This document shows, in pieces, positions 34,442 through 43,789 of a stretch of 64,000 nucleotides of DNA. This DNA is from Paractinoplanes toevensis (GTDB lineage: Bacteria > Actinomycetota > Actinomycetes > Mycobacteriales > Micromonosporaceae), in the NCBI RefSeq assembly GCF_018332695.1, contig NZ_BOQN01000050.1:1-64000 (forward strand), written 5' to 3'. Every line of letters starts with the position of its first letter. Position 1 is the stretch's first letter. A program made the translations under genes and the position numbers. Under the pieces are notes generated by a model, which was not told the DNA's origin, did no database searches, and saw nothing but the letters and a program-made list of their open reading frames with translations.

Positions 34442-35185
34442 ATGAACGCGTTACGCCGCACCACGCCCGTACTCGCCGTGCTGGCCACCTTCGCCACGCT
34501 GGTCAGCGCCCGGCCGGCGGCCGCCACGACGCCCTTCCCGCCCGGCGATCCACTCCGCGACAGCGTGCAGGTCACCGGCACCGGTGAGGTGTTCGGTGAA
34601 CCCGACACCCTCACCGCCGACTTCGCGGTGGAGACCACCGCGGCCACCGTCGGCGAAGCCCTCGACAGCGCCGGGACGGCGGCCACCCGGATGCGCGACG
34701 CGCTCGTCCGGGCCGGCATCGCCCGCGCCGACCTCCAGACGTCGAACGTCGGCATCAGCTCGCGCACCGACGACAAGCAGCAGATCACCGGCTACACGGT
34801 GAACCAGGGGCTCACCGCGAAGATCCGGAAGCTGCCGCGCGCCGGGGCGGTACTGTCCGCGGCCATCGCCGCCGGCGGCGACGCGGCCCGGCTGAACGGC
34901 GTGTCGTTCGCGATCGAGGACAACACCGCGCTGCTGGCCGAGGCCCGGAAGAAGGCGTTCGCCGACGCCCGCACCAAGGCGGTGCTGTACGCCCGGGAGG
35001 CGGACCGGCAGGTCGGCCGGGTCGTCACGGTGACCGAGGCGTCGGGCGGGTACTACCCGGTGCCGGTCGCCATGGACAGCATGGCCGCGGCGGCGTACGC
35101 CCGGGTCCCGATCGAACCGGGCCGCCAGCGGCTGACCGCCACCGTTACCGTGACCTGGGTGCTCGCGCCGCTGCCGGCACCGTAG
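34442..35185 (+). CDS. Secreted SIMPL-domain (DUF541) protein
   Basis: This 247-residue protein has a Sec signal peptide (cleavage near AAA/TT, residue 30) and one SIMPL domain: VTGTGEVFGEPDTLTADFAVE at the start, TSNVGISSRTDDKQQITGYTV in the middle and AFADARTKAVLYAREADRQVG near the end. Bacterial members are periplasmic or surface proteins linked to oxidative stress tolerance; the molecular role is unclear. AAGGGGAAAC precedes the ATG, and the leader contains a second AGGGGAAA copy. Confidence 0.85.
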   Translation: MNALRRTTPVLAVLATFATLVSARPAAATTPFPPGDPLRDSVQVTGTGEVFGEPDTLTADFAVETTAATVGEALDSAGTAATRMRDALVRAGIARADLQTSNVGISSRTDDKQQITGYTVNQGLTAKIRKLPRAGAVLSAAIAAGGDAARLNGVSFAIEDNTALLAEARKKAFADARTKAVLYAREADRQVGRVVTVTEASGGYYPVPVAMDSMAAAAYARVPIEPGRQRLTATVTVTWVLAPLPAP

Positions 35186-35223
35186 AGCAGACTCTTGGTG
35201 AGATCACTTCACAGGAGGTCAGG

Positions 35224-36054
35224 ATGCGAATTGCCGTCACCGGAGGCACTGGCAAGCTCGGCCGGGCCGTGGTCACCGATCTCCGGGACCACGGCCACGA
35301 GGTGATCAACCTGGACGCGGCCGCGCAGCGACCGGACATCCGGATCGACCTCACCGACTACGGGCAGACGCTCGAGGCGCTCACCGCGATCGACGACCGG
35401 TACGACCGGATCGACGCGGTGGTGCACCTCGCGGCGATCCCCGCGCCGGGCGTGACGGCCAACGCCGCCACCTTCCACAACAACATCACCGCCACCTACA
35501 ACGTCTTCGCGGCGGCGAAGGCGGCCCGGATCACCAACGTCGTCTGGGCCTCCAGCGAGACGCTGCTCGGCATCCCGTTCGACACCCCGCCGCCGTACAT
35601 CCCGCTCGACGAGGAGTACCCAGCCCGCCCCGAGTCCCGGTACGCGCTGGTCAAGCACCTCGAGGAGACCATGGCGGCGGAGTTCTGCCGGTGGGACCCG
35701 GCGCTCAAGATGGTCGGGCTGCGGTTCTCCAACGTCATGGAGCCGGCCGACTACGCCGAGTTCCCCTCGTTCGACGCCGACGCGACCCTGCGTAAATGGA
35801 ACCTGTGGGGTTACATCGATGCCCGGGACGGTGCTCAGGCCGTACGCAAAGCGCTGGCCTTTGATGTGCCCGGCGTGGAGATCTTCATCATCGCGAACGC
35901 GGACACCGTGATGAGTCGCTCGTCGGCGAGCCTCGCCGCCGAGGTCTATCCGGGCGTGCCGGTGACCAGGGAGCTCGGCGAGCACGAGACCCTGCTCTCG
36001 ATCGACAAGGCCCGGCGGCTTCTCGGCTACGAACCGCAGCACAGCTGGCGCTGA
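35224..36054 (+). CDS. NAD(P)-dependent epimerase/dehydratase-like oxidoreductase
   Basis: This 276-residue extended SDR starts with the Rossmann motif VTGGTGKLGR. The catalytic triad area includes WASSETLLG and YALVKHLEE (YxxxK). The NLDAAAQ segment after strand 2 suggests NAD rather than NADP binding. The substrate is probably a sugar nucleotide or a small carbonyl compound. AGGAGGTCAGG is a strong ribosome-binding site. CorA follows 4 bp downstream, so both are probably co-transcribed, though no functional link is evident. Confidence 0.85.
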   Translation: MRIAVTGGTGKLGRAVVTDLRDHGHEVINLDAAAQRPDIRIDLTDYGQTLEALTAIDDRYDRIDAVVHLAAIPAPGVTANAATFHNNITATYNVFAAAKAARITNVVWASSETLLGIPFDTPPPYIPLDEEYPARPESRYALVKHLEETMAAEFCRWDPALKMVGLRFSNVMEPADYAEFPSFDADATLRKWNLWGYIDARDGAQAVRKALAFDVPGVEIFIIANADTVMSRSSASLAAEVYPGVPVTRELGEHETLLSIDKARRLLGYEPQHSWR

Positions 36055-36058
36055 CCCG

Positions 36059-37123
36059 GTGGATGTTCGACCGGCTTGGGAGCCGCCCCGGCCCGCCGTC
36101 CGGCGCCGGGCCGATCACACCGCGATCGTGGGTTGCGACCTGTTCGTCGACGGGGTCGCCGTCGAGAGCCCCGGCTCGGCCGCCGACCTGGCCCGGCTGC
36201 ACGAGCGGGCCCGCGCTCAGGACGGCGCGTTCGTGTGGCTCGGCCTGCACGAGCCCACCGAGGCCGCGCTCACCCGCGTCGCCGAGGTGTTCGCCCTGCA
36301 CCCGCTGGTGGTCGAGGACATCCTGCACCGCGAGCAGCGGGTGAAGATCGAACGCTACGAGGACATGGTGTTCCTCGTCGTCCGGGCCGCCCAGTACGTC
36401 GAGCACGAGCGGATCACCGCCACCAGCGAGATGGTCAGCACCGGTTTCGTCCGCATCCTGATCGGCCCGCAGTTCGTCATCACCGTGCGGCAGGGCACCG
36501 TGATGGAGCTCAGCACGCTGCGCACCGATCTGAGCGCGGATCCGGAGATGCTGGCCCAGGGCCCGTGGGCGGTGGTGCACGGGATCCTGGACCGGCTCGT
36601 CGACGGCTACGTCGACATCGCGGCCGCCATGCAGACCGACCTCGACCTGACCGAGGCGGCCGTGTTCGCGCCCGGGACACCGGTCACGGTCGAGCAGATC
36701 TACCAGCTCAAACGCCAGCTGATGAAGTTCAAGGCGGCCGTGCTGCCGCTCCAGCGCCCGCTCGCCGCCCTGTCCGGCAAGCAGTTCGCCGACCTGCCCA
36801 AGGAGATCCGCCGCTACTTCAGCGACGCCGCCGATCACCACGCCGCCGCCGTGGAGCAGGTCATCGCTTTCGACGACGTGGTCAACACCCTCCTGCAGGC
36901 CCGGCTCACCCAGCTGACCGTGGACCAGAACAACGACCTGCGCAAGATCGCCTCGTGGGCGGCGATCGCGGCGCTGACCACCGCGATCGCCGGCGTCTAC
37001 GGCATGAACTTCGCACACATGCCCGAGTTGACCTGGCGCTACGGCTACCCGGCCATCATGTTGGTCATGCTGGTCAGCGCCGGCGTCCTCTATTGGGTGT
37101 TGCGCCGCGCCGGCTGGCTCTGA
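36059..37123 (+). CDS. corA: CorA-family magnesium/divalent cation channel
   Basis: This 354-residue protein has an alpha/beta cytoplasmic domain, a long helix (about residues 215-300) and two C-terminal transmembrane helices. The pore signature YGMNF lies at the end of TM1 (near 317), followed by the acidic periplasmic loop HMPELTWRYGYP. These are the defining features of CorA. The GTG start lies 4 bp after the epimerase stop. Confidence 0.92.
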   Translation: MDVRPAWEPPRPAVRRRADHTAIVGCDLFVDGVAVESPGSAADLARLHERARAQDGAFVWLGLHEPTEAALTRVAEVFALHPLVVEDILHREQRVKIERYEDMVFLVVRAAQYVEHERITATSEMVSTGFVRILIGPQFVITVRQGTVMELSTLRTDLSADPEMLAQGPWAVVHGILDRLVDGYVDIAAAMQTDLDLTEAAVFAPGTPVTVEQIYQLKRQLMKFKAAVLPLQRPLAALSGKQFADLPKEIRRYFSDAADHHAAAVEQVIAFDDVVNTLLQARLTQLTVDQNNDLRKIASWAAIAALTTAIAGVYGMNFAHMPELTWRYGYPAIMLVMLVSAGVLYWVLRRAGWL

Positions 37124-37126
37124 CCG

Positions 37127-39370
37127 TCATTCGGTGCGCAGCGCCACCGCCGTCCGGGTCCGGGCGGCCCACCCGGCCGGCAGCAGGGCACCGCCGGCCG
37201 CGAGCACCAGGCCGGCCAGCGCCAGCACGGCGAGCAGGCCCGGCGCGTACACGTCGATGGTGCTCTGCGGAAGCCGGATGCCGGCGCCGTGCGCCATGGC
37301 CGGCACCGCCCAGTGGTGCAGCAGCCAGCCGGCCGGGACGCCGGCTACGCCGCCGACCAGGCCGGGAATGCCGACGGACGCGACGACCATCACGGCGGTC
37401 TGCTTCGGGGTCATTCCCACCGACTTGTGTACGCCGATGTCATGCACCCGGTCACGCGATTCGAGGACGACCGCGTTGAGTACGCCGAGCCCGGCCACCG
37501 ACACCAGCAGTGCGGTGAGCAGGGCGGTCAGCGAGTCGAGGATGACCAGCGTCCCGTCGGCGCCCTCGGCCTGGGTGGCCTCGGCCTGCAGGTTCCGGCC
37601 CTGCAGCGCCACCAGGTAGGCGGTGCGATCGGTCCCGGGGGCGAGCTTGATGTACCACTCCAGCGCCGGTTGCGGGCCGGGCAGGCTGGCGGCATCGGTG
37701 TAGAGGTGGTTGTTGGCGCTGCCGTCGAACACCTCGCCGACCAGGGTCAGCGGCCCGTGGCCGGTCCCGGTGACGGTGTCGCCGACGTGCTTGCCGGTCG
37801 CGGTGAGGAAACCGGTCGTCACGACCGCCTCGCCCGGTGCGGTGTACCAGCGGCCGTCGAGCATCTCGTACCCGGCCGCCCGGGCGTCGCCCGTGGTGAC
37901 CGTGCCGCGGGCCGTCTCGCGCAGCCCGTCCACGGCGACCTCGGCCGGTCCGCGACCGTAGTAGCTCCCGGTCCCCGGCGTGGCGTCGAGGACGGCGCGC
38001 GGGTCGGTGCGGTCGGCGGCGTCCATCGGCGGCAGGACCAGCACGTCGGCCGAGGTGTTCGGTTTCTGGTCGGCGGCCTGCACGTGCCGCAGCGAGACGG
38101 CCAGGCCGATCGCGAACGTCGCGGCCGCCGTCCCGAGTCCGATCGTCACCAGCATGGCCAGCAGCCGGGCCGGCCGGGTGAACGGCTGGGCGAGCCCGAG
38201 GCTGAACGGCCTCGGCAGCCGGGAACGGGCGGCCAGGCGGGCGGCGAGGCGGCCCCGGCCGTGGGCCGGGGTGCGGCCGACGGCGAGTGCGTCGACCGTG
38301 CGCAGCCGGGCCGCCCGCCACCCGGCCGGTGCCGCGGTCGCGGCGATGACCAGCACCGCGGCGACGATCGCGGCGGCGTCGACCCACGGGGTGACCGACA
38401 TCGGGACGGTGCCGAACAGCTCGGCGACGTCCGCCGTCAACGGCACCGCGAGCAGATCGCCGGCGACGATGCCGAGGACCGCGCCGATCAGGCCCGGGAT
38501 CAGGGCCTGGGCCAGGCAGGCCCGCACCACCTGCGCCGGGGTCAGGCCGAGCGCCTTCATGACACCGATACGGCGGGTGGCCGAGGCGACCGTGCCCGCC
38601 GTGACGTTCCCGATGACCAGCGCGGCCAGGGCCAGGCCGATCAGCCCGAACGCGCTCAGCAACGGCACGAACAGCTGGGTGCGGTGCGCGGCGTCATCGC
38701 GTACGCCCAGCCAGCTCTGGGTCTGCGCGCCCCCACCGAGCGCGGTCCGGTGGGCGGTCATCGCGGCCTCGGTGCCCGCGTCGGCATAGCGGTAGAGCAT
38801 CTGCCAGCCGGTCTGACCCAGCGCGGCGACCCCGCCCGGGGTCATCCAGCCCTGCGCGGTCCGGCTGATCGACCGGCCCTCGCCGACGACCTTCAGCGTG
38901 GACCCGTTCGCCACCGTCAGGGTGGTCCCGGCCGGGAGCCGCAGATTGGTCCGGGCGATCACGATCTCGTCCGCGGCGCGGGCCCAGCGCCCGGACAGCA
39001 GGGTGACCCGGTCGATCGGGCCGCTGCCCGGGTCCGCCCGGCCGGCCACCGTCAGCGGTGGGAGGCCGGGGCCGGGGCCGCCGTCCTGCTTCGGGGCGAC
39101 AGTGGCCACCGGGAACGGGCCGGCCGCCTGCCCGGCCTGCGAGGCGGTGGCCGCGACCTGCTGCTCGGTGGTCTTCGCGGCGTCGAAGAGCGCGGTCAGG
39201 TGGGCACCGTGCTGCGCGGCGAACGCGTTGGCGAACGGCGCCGACGATGCGGCCAGCAACAGGCCGGCGAGGACGGTCGCGGTGACCGCCATCGCCGTCG
39301 CCGCGACGATCACGATCGTGGAGACGCGGCGGCGCTGCGCACCGCGCACCACGGTCCGGATGGCGCTCAC
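37127..39370 (-). CDS. ABC transporter permease (FtsX/MacB type)
   Basis: This 747-residue permease has one N-terminal helix, a large extracytoplasmic domain, a core of three helices with the FtsX-type segment VASATRRIGVMKALGLTPAQVV, then a second similar unit ending with VHDIGVHKSVGMTPKQTAVMV and three helices. The duplicated FtsX core is typical of exporters of lipids, peptides or antibiotics with a MacB-like mechanism. The GTG overlaps the stop of the ATPase gene (GTGA). It is divergent from the sensor kinase at 40156. Confidence 0.9.
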   Translation of the reverse strand: MSAIRTVVRGAQRRRVSTIVIVAATAMAVTATVLAGLLLAASSAPFANAFAAQHGAHLTALFDAAKTTEQQVAATASQAGQAAGPFPVATVAPKQDGGPGPGLPPLTVAGRADPGSGPIDRVTLLSGRWARAADEIVIARTNLRLPAGTTLTVANGSTLKVVGEGRSISRTAQGWMTPGGVAALGQTGWQMLYRYADAGTEAAMTAHRTALGGGAQTQSWLGVRDDAAHRTQLFVPLLSAFGLIGLALAALVIGNVTAGTVASATRRIGVMKALGLTPAQVVRACLAQALIPGLIGAVLGIVAGDLLAVPLTADVAELFGTVPMSVTPWVDAAAIVAAVLVIAATAAPAGWRAARLRTVDALAVGRTPAHGRGRLAARLAARSRLPRPFSLGLAQPFTRPARLLAMLVTIGLGTAAATFAIGLAVSLRHVQAADQKPNTSADVLVLPPMDAADRTDPRAVLDATPGTGSYYGRGPAEVAVDGLRETARGTVTTGDARAAGYEMLDGRWYTAPGEAVVTTGFLTATGKHVGDTVTGTGHGPLTLVGEVFDGSANNHLYTDAASLPGPQPALEWYIKLAPGTDRTAYLVALQGRNLQAEATQAEGADGTLVILDSLTALLTALLVSVAGLGVLNAVVLESRDRVHDIGVHKSVGMTPKQTAVMVVASVGIPGLVGGVAGVPAGWLLHHWAVPAMAHGAGIRLPQSTIDVYAPGLLAVLALAGLVLAAGGALLPAGWAARTRTAVALRTE

Positions 39371-40023
39371 GCCGCCACCTGCCCGTCGACCAGGCGTACG
39401 GTCCGGGTGGCGACCGCGGCCGCGAGGACCTCGTCGTGGGTGACCAGGACGATGGTCTGGCCCTCGGCGTGCAGGTCGACCAGCAGTTTGCGCACCTCCG
39501 CGCCGGACGCCGTGTCGAGCGCGCCGGTCGGCTCGTCCGCCAGCAGCAGCGGCGGCCGGTTCATCAGCGCCCGCGCCACCGCGACCCGCTGCCGTTCCCC
39601 GCCGGAGAGCCGGCCCGGGTAGGCCTGAGCGTGCCGGTCGATGCCGAGCGTCTCCAGAAGTTCGGCGGCGCGGCGGCGCGAACCGGCGGCCGGGCGGCCG
39701 GCGATCTGCGCGGGCAGCAGCACGTTGTCCGCGACGGTCAGGTCGTCGAGCAGGTTGAAGAACTGGAAGACCAGGCCGATGGTGGCGCGACGGTAGCGGG
39801 CCGCGGCGGCCTCACCCAGCCGGTCCACCCGGGTGCCGCCGACCGTGACGGTGCCCTCGGTCGGGCGATCCAGGCCGGCGATGAGGTTGAGCAGGGTCGA
39901 CTTGCCGCTGCCGGACGGGCCGAGCAGCGCCAGGCATTCACCTTCGGCGACATGCAGGCTCAGATGGTCGAGGGCGGCCTGGTCACCCTCGTAGCGGCGG
40001 CTCACATCTACGACGTCAATCAT
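39367..40023 (-). CDS. ABC transporter ATPase (MacB/LolD type)
   Basis: This 218-residue ATPase has Walker A GPSGSGKST, Q-loop VFQFFNLL, signature LSGGE, Walker B LLLADEPTG and H-loop THD. The length and the VFQFFNLLDDLTVADNV stretch place it with MacB/LolD partners of FtsX-type permeases. I chose the ATG at 40023, which begins MIDVVDVSRRYEG just as expected. Confidence 0.93.
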   Translation of the reverse strand: MIDVVDVSRRYEGDQAALDHLSLHVAEGECLALLGPSGSGKSTLLNLIAGLDRPTEGTVTVGGTRVDRLGEAAAARYRRATIGLVFQFFNLLDDLTVADNVLLPAQIAGRPAAGSRRRAAELLETLGIDRHAQAYPGRLSGGERQRVAVARALMNRPPLLLADEPTGALDTASGAEVRKLLVDLHAEGQTIVLVTHDEVLAAAVATRTVRLVDGQVAA

Positions 40024-40155
40024 GGTTGGGGACGCTAGGGACACCCGGGCACCCCCGTCGTCGGCCGGGAGAGCGCCTTCGCCGGCCGGGGTCATCCTTG
40101 CGGCGTAGTCGAGCGATGGATGCGTGCGGTTTGCCCGGCCGGACACAATGAGCCG

Positions 40156-41499
40156 ATGACCGCTGATCCGCCGCTCACCCGGTGGCGCCGCTTCCGGGCG
40201 CTGCCACCGGTCGGGCGGGCGCTGCGCCGCTCCGGGCCGCAGCCGCGGATGACCCGCCGCAACTGGGCCTTCGACGCGCTGCTCGTCGCGGTGTTCATCG
40301 TGGTGGCGCTCAGCGGCACCGACATCACCGACCACCTGTTCGACACCACCAACGACGCGGTGACGATCGTGCAGCTCCCCGATCTGCCCGATCTCCCCGA
40401 TATGCCGGATCCGCCGGGAGGCCCTGATCTCCCCCGCCTGCCGACGCCCATCGACCGCTACCAGAACGATCTCAGCGATCCGCAGGGGCCGGGCTGGATC
40501 GCCATCGCCGCGATCCTCCCGCTGCTGCTGCGACGCCGCTATCCCCTCGCCACCCTGATGGGCATCCTCGGCATCACGGTGCTGTCGCTGCACGGCGTGG
40601 AACCGAGCACCGACATCCTGCGCGTCTCCTTCTACGCCTGCGTGATCGCCGGGTACAGCGCCGCCGCGTACAGCCCCTACCGGATGTGGGCCCTGGCCGC
40701 GCTGCCGCTGGCCGCGCTGCTGTTCAGCTCCTTCCCCGACCTGGCCGTTCCGATCGTGCCGGTCGCCTGGGTGCCGTTCCTGGTGCTGCTGCCGATCGGG
40801 CTGGCCGTCAACGGCATGCGCACCTGGCGCCAGCGGGCCGACCGGCTCCGCTCCGAACGGGCCGACGCCCTGCGCGACGCCACCCGGCAGGAACGCGCCC
40901 GGATCGCCCGCGAACTGCACGACATCGTCACCCACAACGTGTCCATGATGGTCATCCAGGCCGGCGCCGCCCGCAAGGTCCTCGACACCGCGCCCGAAGC
41001 CGCCCGCGACGCCCTGCTGGCGGTCGAGGAGGGCGGCCGGGCGGCCCTCGGCGAGCTACGCGGCGTGATGGGCCTGCTGGCCGCGGCGGAGGACGACACA
41101 CTCGCCCCGCAACCCGGCCTGGCCCAGCTGCCCCCACTGGTCGACCGGGTCCGCGACGCCGGCATCGACGTCACCGTCACCACGAGCGGCGAGCGGTACC
41201 CCCTGCCGGCCGGCCTGGAACTCGCCGCCTACCGGGTGGTGCAGGAGGCCCTCACCAACACCGTGAAACACGCCTCCGGCGCCCGGGCCACGGTCGACGT
41301 CGCATACTCGCCGGACGGGCTGCGCATCACCGTCACCGACACCGGCGGCCTGCCGACCCCGGACTCCGCCACCTCGACGGGCCGCGGCCTGGCCGGCCTG
41401 CGCGAGAGAATCGCCGTCTACGGCGGGACCCTGCAGGCCGCCGCGCGCCTCACCGGCGGCTACCGGGTCCAGGCCCAGCTTCCCCTGGAGACCCGATGA
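40156..41499 (+). CDS. Sensor histidine kinase (NarL-system, HisKA_3)
   Basis: This 447-residue kinase has about five helices, a dimerisation helix with the phospho-acceptor in RIARELHDIVTHN (His near residue 258), and a HATPase with EALTNTVKHA, VTDTGG and GRGLAGLRERI. An extracytoplasmic loop after the first helix is built of PDLPDLPDMPDPP-type repeats. It is coupled by ATGA to its response regulator and divergent from the ABC genes, which suggests it controls them. Confidence 0.9.
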   Translation: MTADPPLTRWRRFRALPPVGRALRRSGPQPRMTRRNWAFDALLVAVFIVVALSGTDITDHLFDTTNDAVTIVQLPDLPDLPDMPDPPGGPDLPRLPTPIDRYQNDLSDPQGPGWIAIAAILPLLLRRRYPLATLMGILGITVLSLHGVEPSTDILRVSFYACVIAGYSAAAYSPYRMWALAALPLAALLFSSFPDLAVPIVPVAWVPFLVLLPIGLAVNGMRTWRQRADRLRSERADALRDATRQERARIARELHDIVTHNVSMMVIQAGAARKVLDTAPEAARDALLAVEEGGRAALGELRGVMGLLAAAEDDTLAPQPGLAQLPPLVDRVRDAGIDVTVTTSGERYPLPAGLELAAYRVVQEALTNTVKHASGARATVDVAYSPDGLRITVTDTGGLPTPDSATSTGRGLAGLRERIAVYGGTLQAAARLTGGYRVQAQLPLETR

Positions 41500-42161
41500 A
41501 CGGCGTGCCTGCGGTGCGGGTCGTGATCGCCGACGATCAGGCGCTGGTGCGCGCCGGTTTCCGGATGATCCTCATGGCCGACGGCATCGACGTGGTCGGC
41601 GAGGCCGAGAGCGGCGCCGAGGCGGTCGACGCGGTCCGGCGCACCGCCCCCGACGTGGTGCTGATGGACATCCGCATGCCGAACATGGACGGCATCGAGG
41701 CCACCCGCCGCATCCTGGCCGGCACCGAACCGCCCCGCGTCATCATGCTGACCACGTTCGACCTGGACAACTACGTCTACGCGGCCCTCGGGCTGGGCGC
41801 CAGCGGCTTCCTGCTCAAGGACGTCACCCCGGAATATCTGGTCGCCGCCGTCCGCATCGTCCGCGACGGCGACGCCCTGCTCGCCCCGAGCATCACCCGC
41901 CGCCTGGTCGAGCGCTTCACCACGGCCCAGCCGCGCGAATCGCCCCTGCACCGCGACCTCGCCACGCTGACACCCCGTGAACGCGAGGTGCTGACCCTGA
42001 TCGCCCAGGGCCTGAGCAACGTCGAGATCGCCGGCCGGCTCTTCCTGTCCGAGGCGACCGTGAAGACGCACGTGGCCCGGGTGCTGGCCAAGCTCGGCCT
42101 CCGCGACCGGGTCCAGGCCGTGGTCGTCGCTTACGAGACCCGCCTCGTCACCCCCTCCTGA
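41496..42161 (+). CDS. NarL/FixJ response regulator
   Basis: This 221-residue regulator has a receiver domain with the acidic pair in IADDQ, phospho-acceptor Asp in VVLMDIRMP (near 58) and Lys in LLKDV. The C-terminal LuxR-type HTH reads LTPREREVLTLIAQGLSNVEIA...VKTHV. Overlaps the kinase stop and, at its 3' end, the convergent regulator by 14 bp. Confidence 0.92.
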   Translation: MNGVPAVRVVIADDQALVRAGFRMILMADGIDVVGEAESGAEAVDAVRRTAPDVVLMDIRMPNMDGIEATRRILAGTEPPRVIMLTTFDLDNYVYAALGLGASGFLLKDVTPEYLVAAVRIVRDGDALLAPSITRRLVERFTTAQPRESPLHRDLATLTPREREVLTLIAQGLSNVEIAGRLFLSEATVKTHVARVLAKLGLRDRVQAVVVAYETRLVTPS

Positions 42162-42816
42162 ACTCGCCGGGCTTCGGCGCCACCAGCCCGTGCTCGTAGG
42201 CCGCGATGACCAGGTGGGCGCGGTCGCGGGCCGGGAGCTTGGCGAGCAGGTTGCCGATGTGGGTCTTGACGGTCCGGACGGCGATGATCAGGTCGGCGGC
42301 GATCTCGTCGTTGGACAGTCCCCGCCCGACGAGGGTGAGCACCTCGGTCTCCCGATCGGTGAGGACGTCCGGCCCGCGGGCCGGCCCGACGGCGGGCCGC
42401 TGCACGTAGTGCTCGACGAGGCGAGCCAGGATCGCCGGGGCGAACAACGACTCACCGGCGTGGGTGCGGCGGATCGCGTCGAGCAGCTGATCGGGGCGGG
42501 CGTCCTTGAGCAGGAAACCGGACGCTCCGGCGCGGAGGGCCCCGTAGACGTACTCGTCGAGCTCGAACATGCTCAGCACCAGCACCCGGGGCGCCTCGTC
42601 GCCGGCCAGGATGCGGCGGGTGGCCTCGATGCCGTCCATGCTCGGCATGCGGATGTCCATCAGCACGACATCCGGTTTCAGCGTCCGGGTGAGAGCCACC
42701 GCCTCGTCACCGGTGGCGGCCTCCCCGACCATCGCCAGGTCGGGGGCCTCGTCGATGAGGACGGCGAGGCTGTGCCGCAGGAGGGCCAGATCGTCCGCGA
42801 TGATCACCCGGATCAT
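42148..42816 (-). CDS. NarL/FixJ response regulator (second system)
   Basis: This 222-residue regulator has the receiver (IIADDLALLRHSL, VVLMDIRMPSMDG, FLLKDARPDQ) and LuxR-type HTH (DRETEVLTLVGRGLSNDEIA, VKTHIGNLLAKL). It is similar to the regulator it faces but pairs with the kinase at 42813-43658, with which it shares an ATGA. Confidence 0.92.
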   Translation of the reverse strand: MIRVIIADDLALLRHSLAVLIDEAPDLAMVGEAATGDEAVALTRTLKPDVVLMDIRMPSMDGIEATRRILAGDEAPRVLVLSMFELDEYVYGALRAGASGFLLKDARPDQLLDAIRRTHAGESLFAPAILARLVEHYVQRPAVGPARGPDVLTDRETEVLTLVGRGLSNDEIAADLIIAVRTVKTHIGNLLAKLPARDRAHLVIAAYEHGLVAPKPGEFRRG

Positions 42817-43658
42817 GCCGTGCCCCGGTCGGGGATGCGCGCGGCGAGCAGCCAGCCGTCGTCGGCCGGCCCGGCCCGGAGGGTGCCGTCGAGGGCCTGC
42901 ACGCGCTCACGCAACCCGTGCAGGCCGTGGCCGGCCCCCGGTTGTGGCCGCCACCCGGGGCGGGGGCCGTCGTCCCGGGCGCTCACGATGATGGTGTCGC
43001 CGTCGCGGTGGACCGCGACGCGGGCGCCGACCGGGCCGGCGTGCCGGAGAGTGTTGTGCAGAGCCTCGCGGACGATGGCACAGACCGTGAGCTGCACGCC
43101 GGGCGACACGTCACCCAGCTTCTCGACCTCGAGGGTGGCGGTCATCCCCGCGGCCTCGACGATCGCCGGCAGATCGTCGAGGGTGTCGCCGGGCCGCAGC
43201 GGTGCGGGGCCGGAGGTGCGCAGGACGGCGAGCATGCGCCGCAGCTCGGTGGTGGCCTGCCGGCTGACCCGCTCGATGTCGGACAGCGCGGCCACCCGCT
43301 CGGCCTCGCCGGCCGGCCCGGTCACGGCGCCCGCGGCGGCGGCCCGGACGGTGATCAGGCCGAGGCCGTGCGAGGCGAGGTCGTGCAGCTCGCGGGCGAT
43401 GCGCAGCCGCTCACCCTGCGCCGCCCGCTCCGCCGCCCAGGCCGCCAACTCGTCCTCATAGCGGCGGCGCTGCGCATTGGTGCGGATGAGGGCCCAGCCG
43501 ACCACCGCGACGGTGAAGCCGGCGACGGCCGCGAGCGTCGCCCAGGCGGACGCGGGCGTGGCGAAGCCGGTGGTGGTGAGGGCGAGCCCGAGGAGAACCA
43601 GCACGGTGACGGCGACGATCCACACTCGTGAGCGCCAGGCCGGCCGGTCGGTTTCCAT
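42813..43658 (-). CDS. Short sensor histidine kinase (HisKA_3)
   Basis: This 281-residue kinase has only two predicted helices (about residues 8-60) with almost no external loop, so it probably senses within the membrane or through a partner such as the neighbouring transporter. The phospho-acceptor is in RIARELHDLASHGLG (His near 93). ATP-binding segments are REALHNTLRHAG, SARDDG and GHGLHGLRERV. It is divergent from the ABC genes starting at 43790. Confidence 0.9.
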   Translation of the reverse strand: METDRPAWRSRVWIVAVTVLVLLGLALTTTGFATPASAWATLAAVAGFTVAVVGWALIRTNAQRRRYEDELAAWAAERAAQGERLRIARELHDLASHGLGLITVRAAAAGAVTGPAGEAERVAALSDIERVSRQATTELRRMLAVLRTSGPAPLRPGDTLDDLPAIVEAAGMTATLEVEKLGDVSPGVQLTVCAIVREALHNTLRHAGPVGARVAVHRDGDTIIVSARDDGPRPGWRPQPGAGHGLHGLRERVQALDGTLRAGPADDGWLLAARIPDRGTA

Positions 43659-43789
43659 CGGGCGAGTCTAGATTCGCCGGCGTCCGGGCGGATCCGACCT
43701 GGGTCGGAGGGACCAGGGACGGAGGAAGCCGGCCGAGGACCGGCCCACGGTCCGATGAATTCGGCGCGGCCGCCTGGTGGCATGGATCC

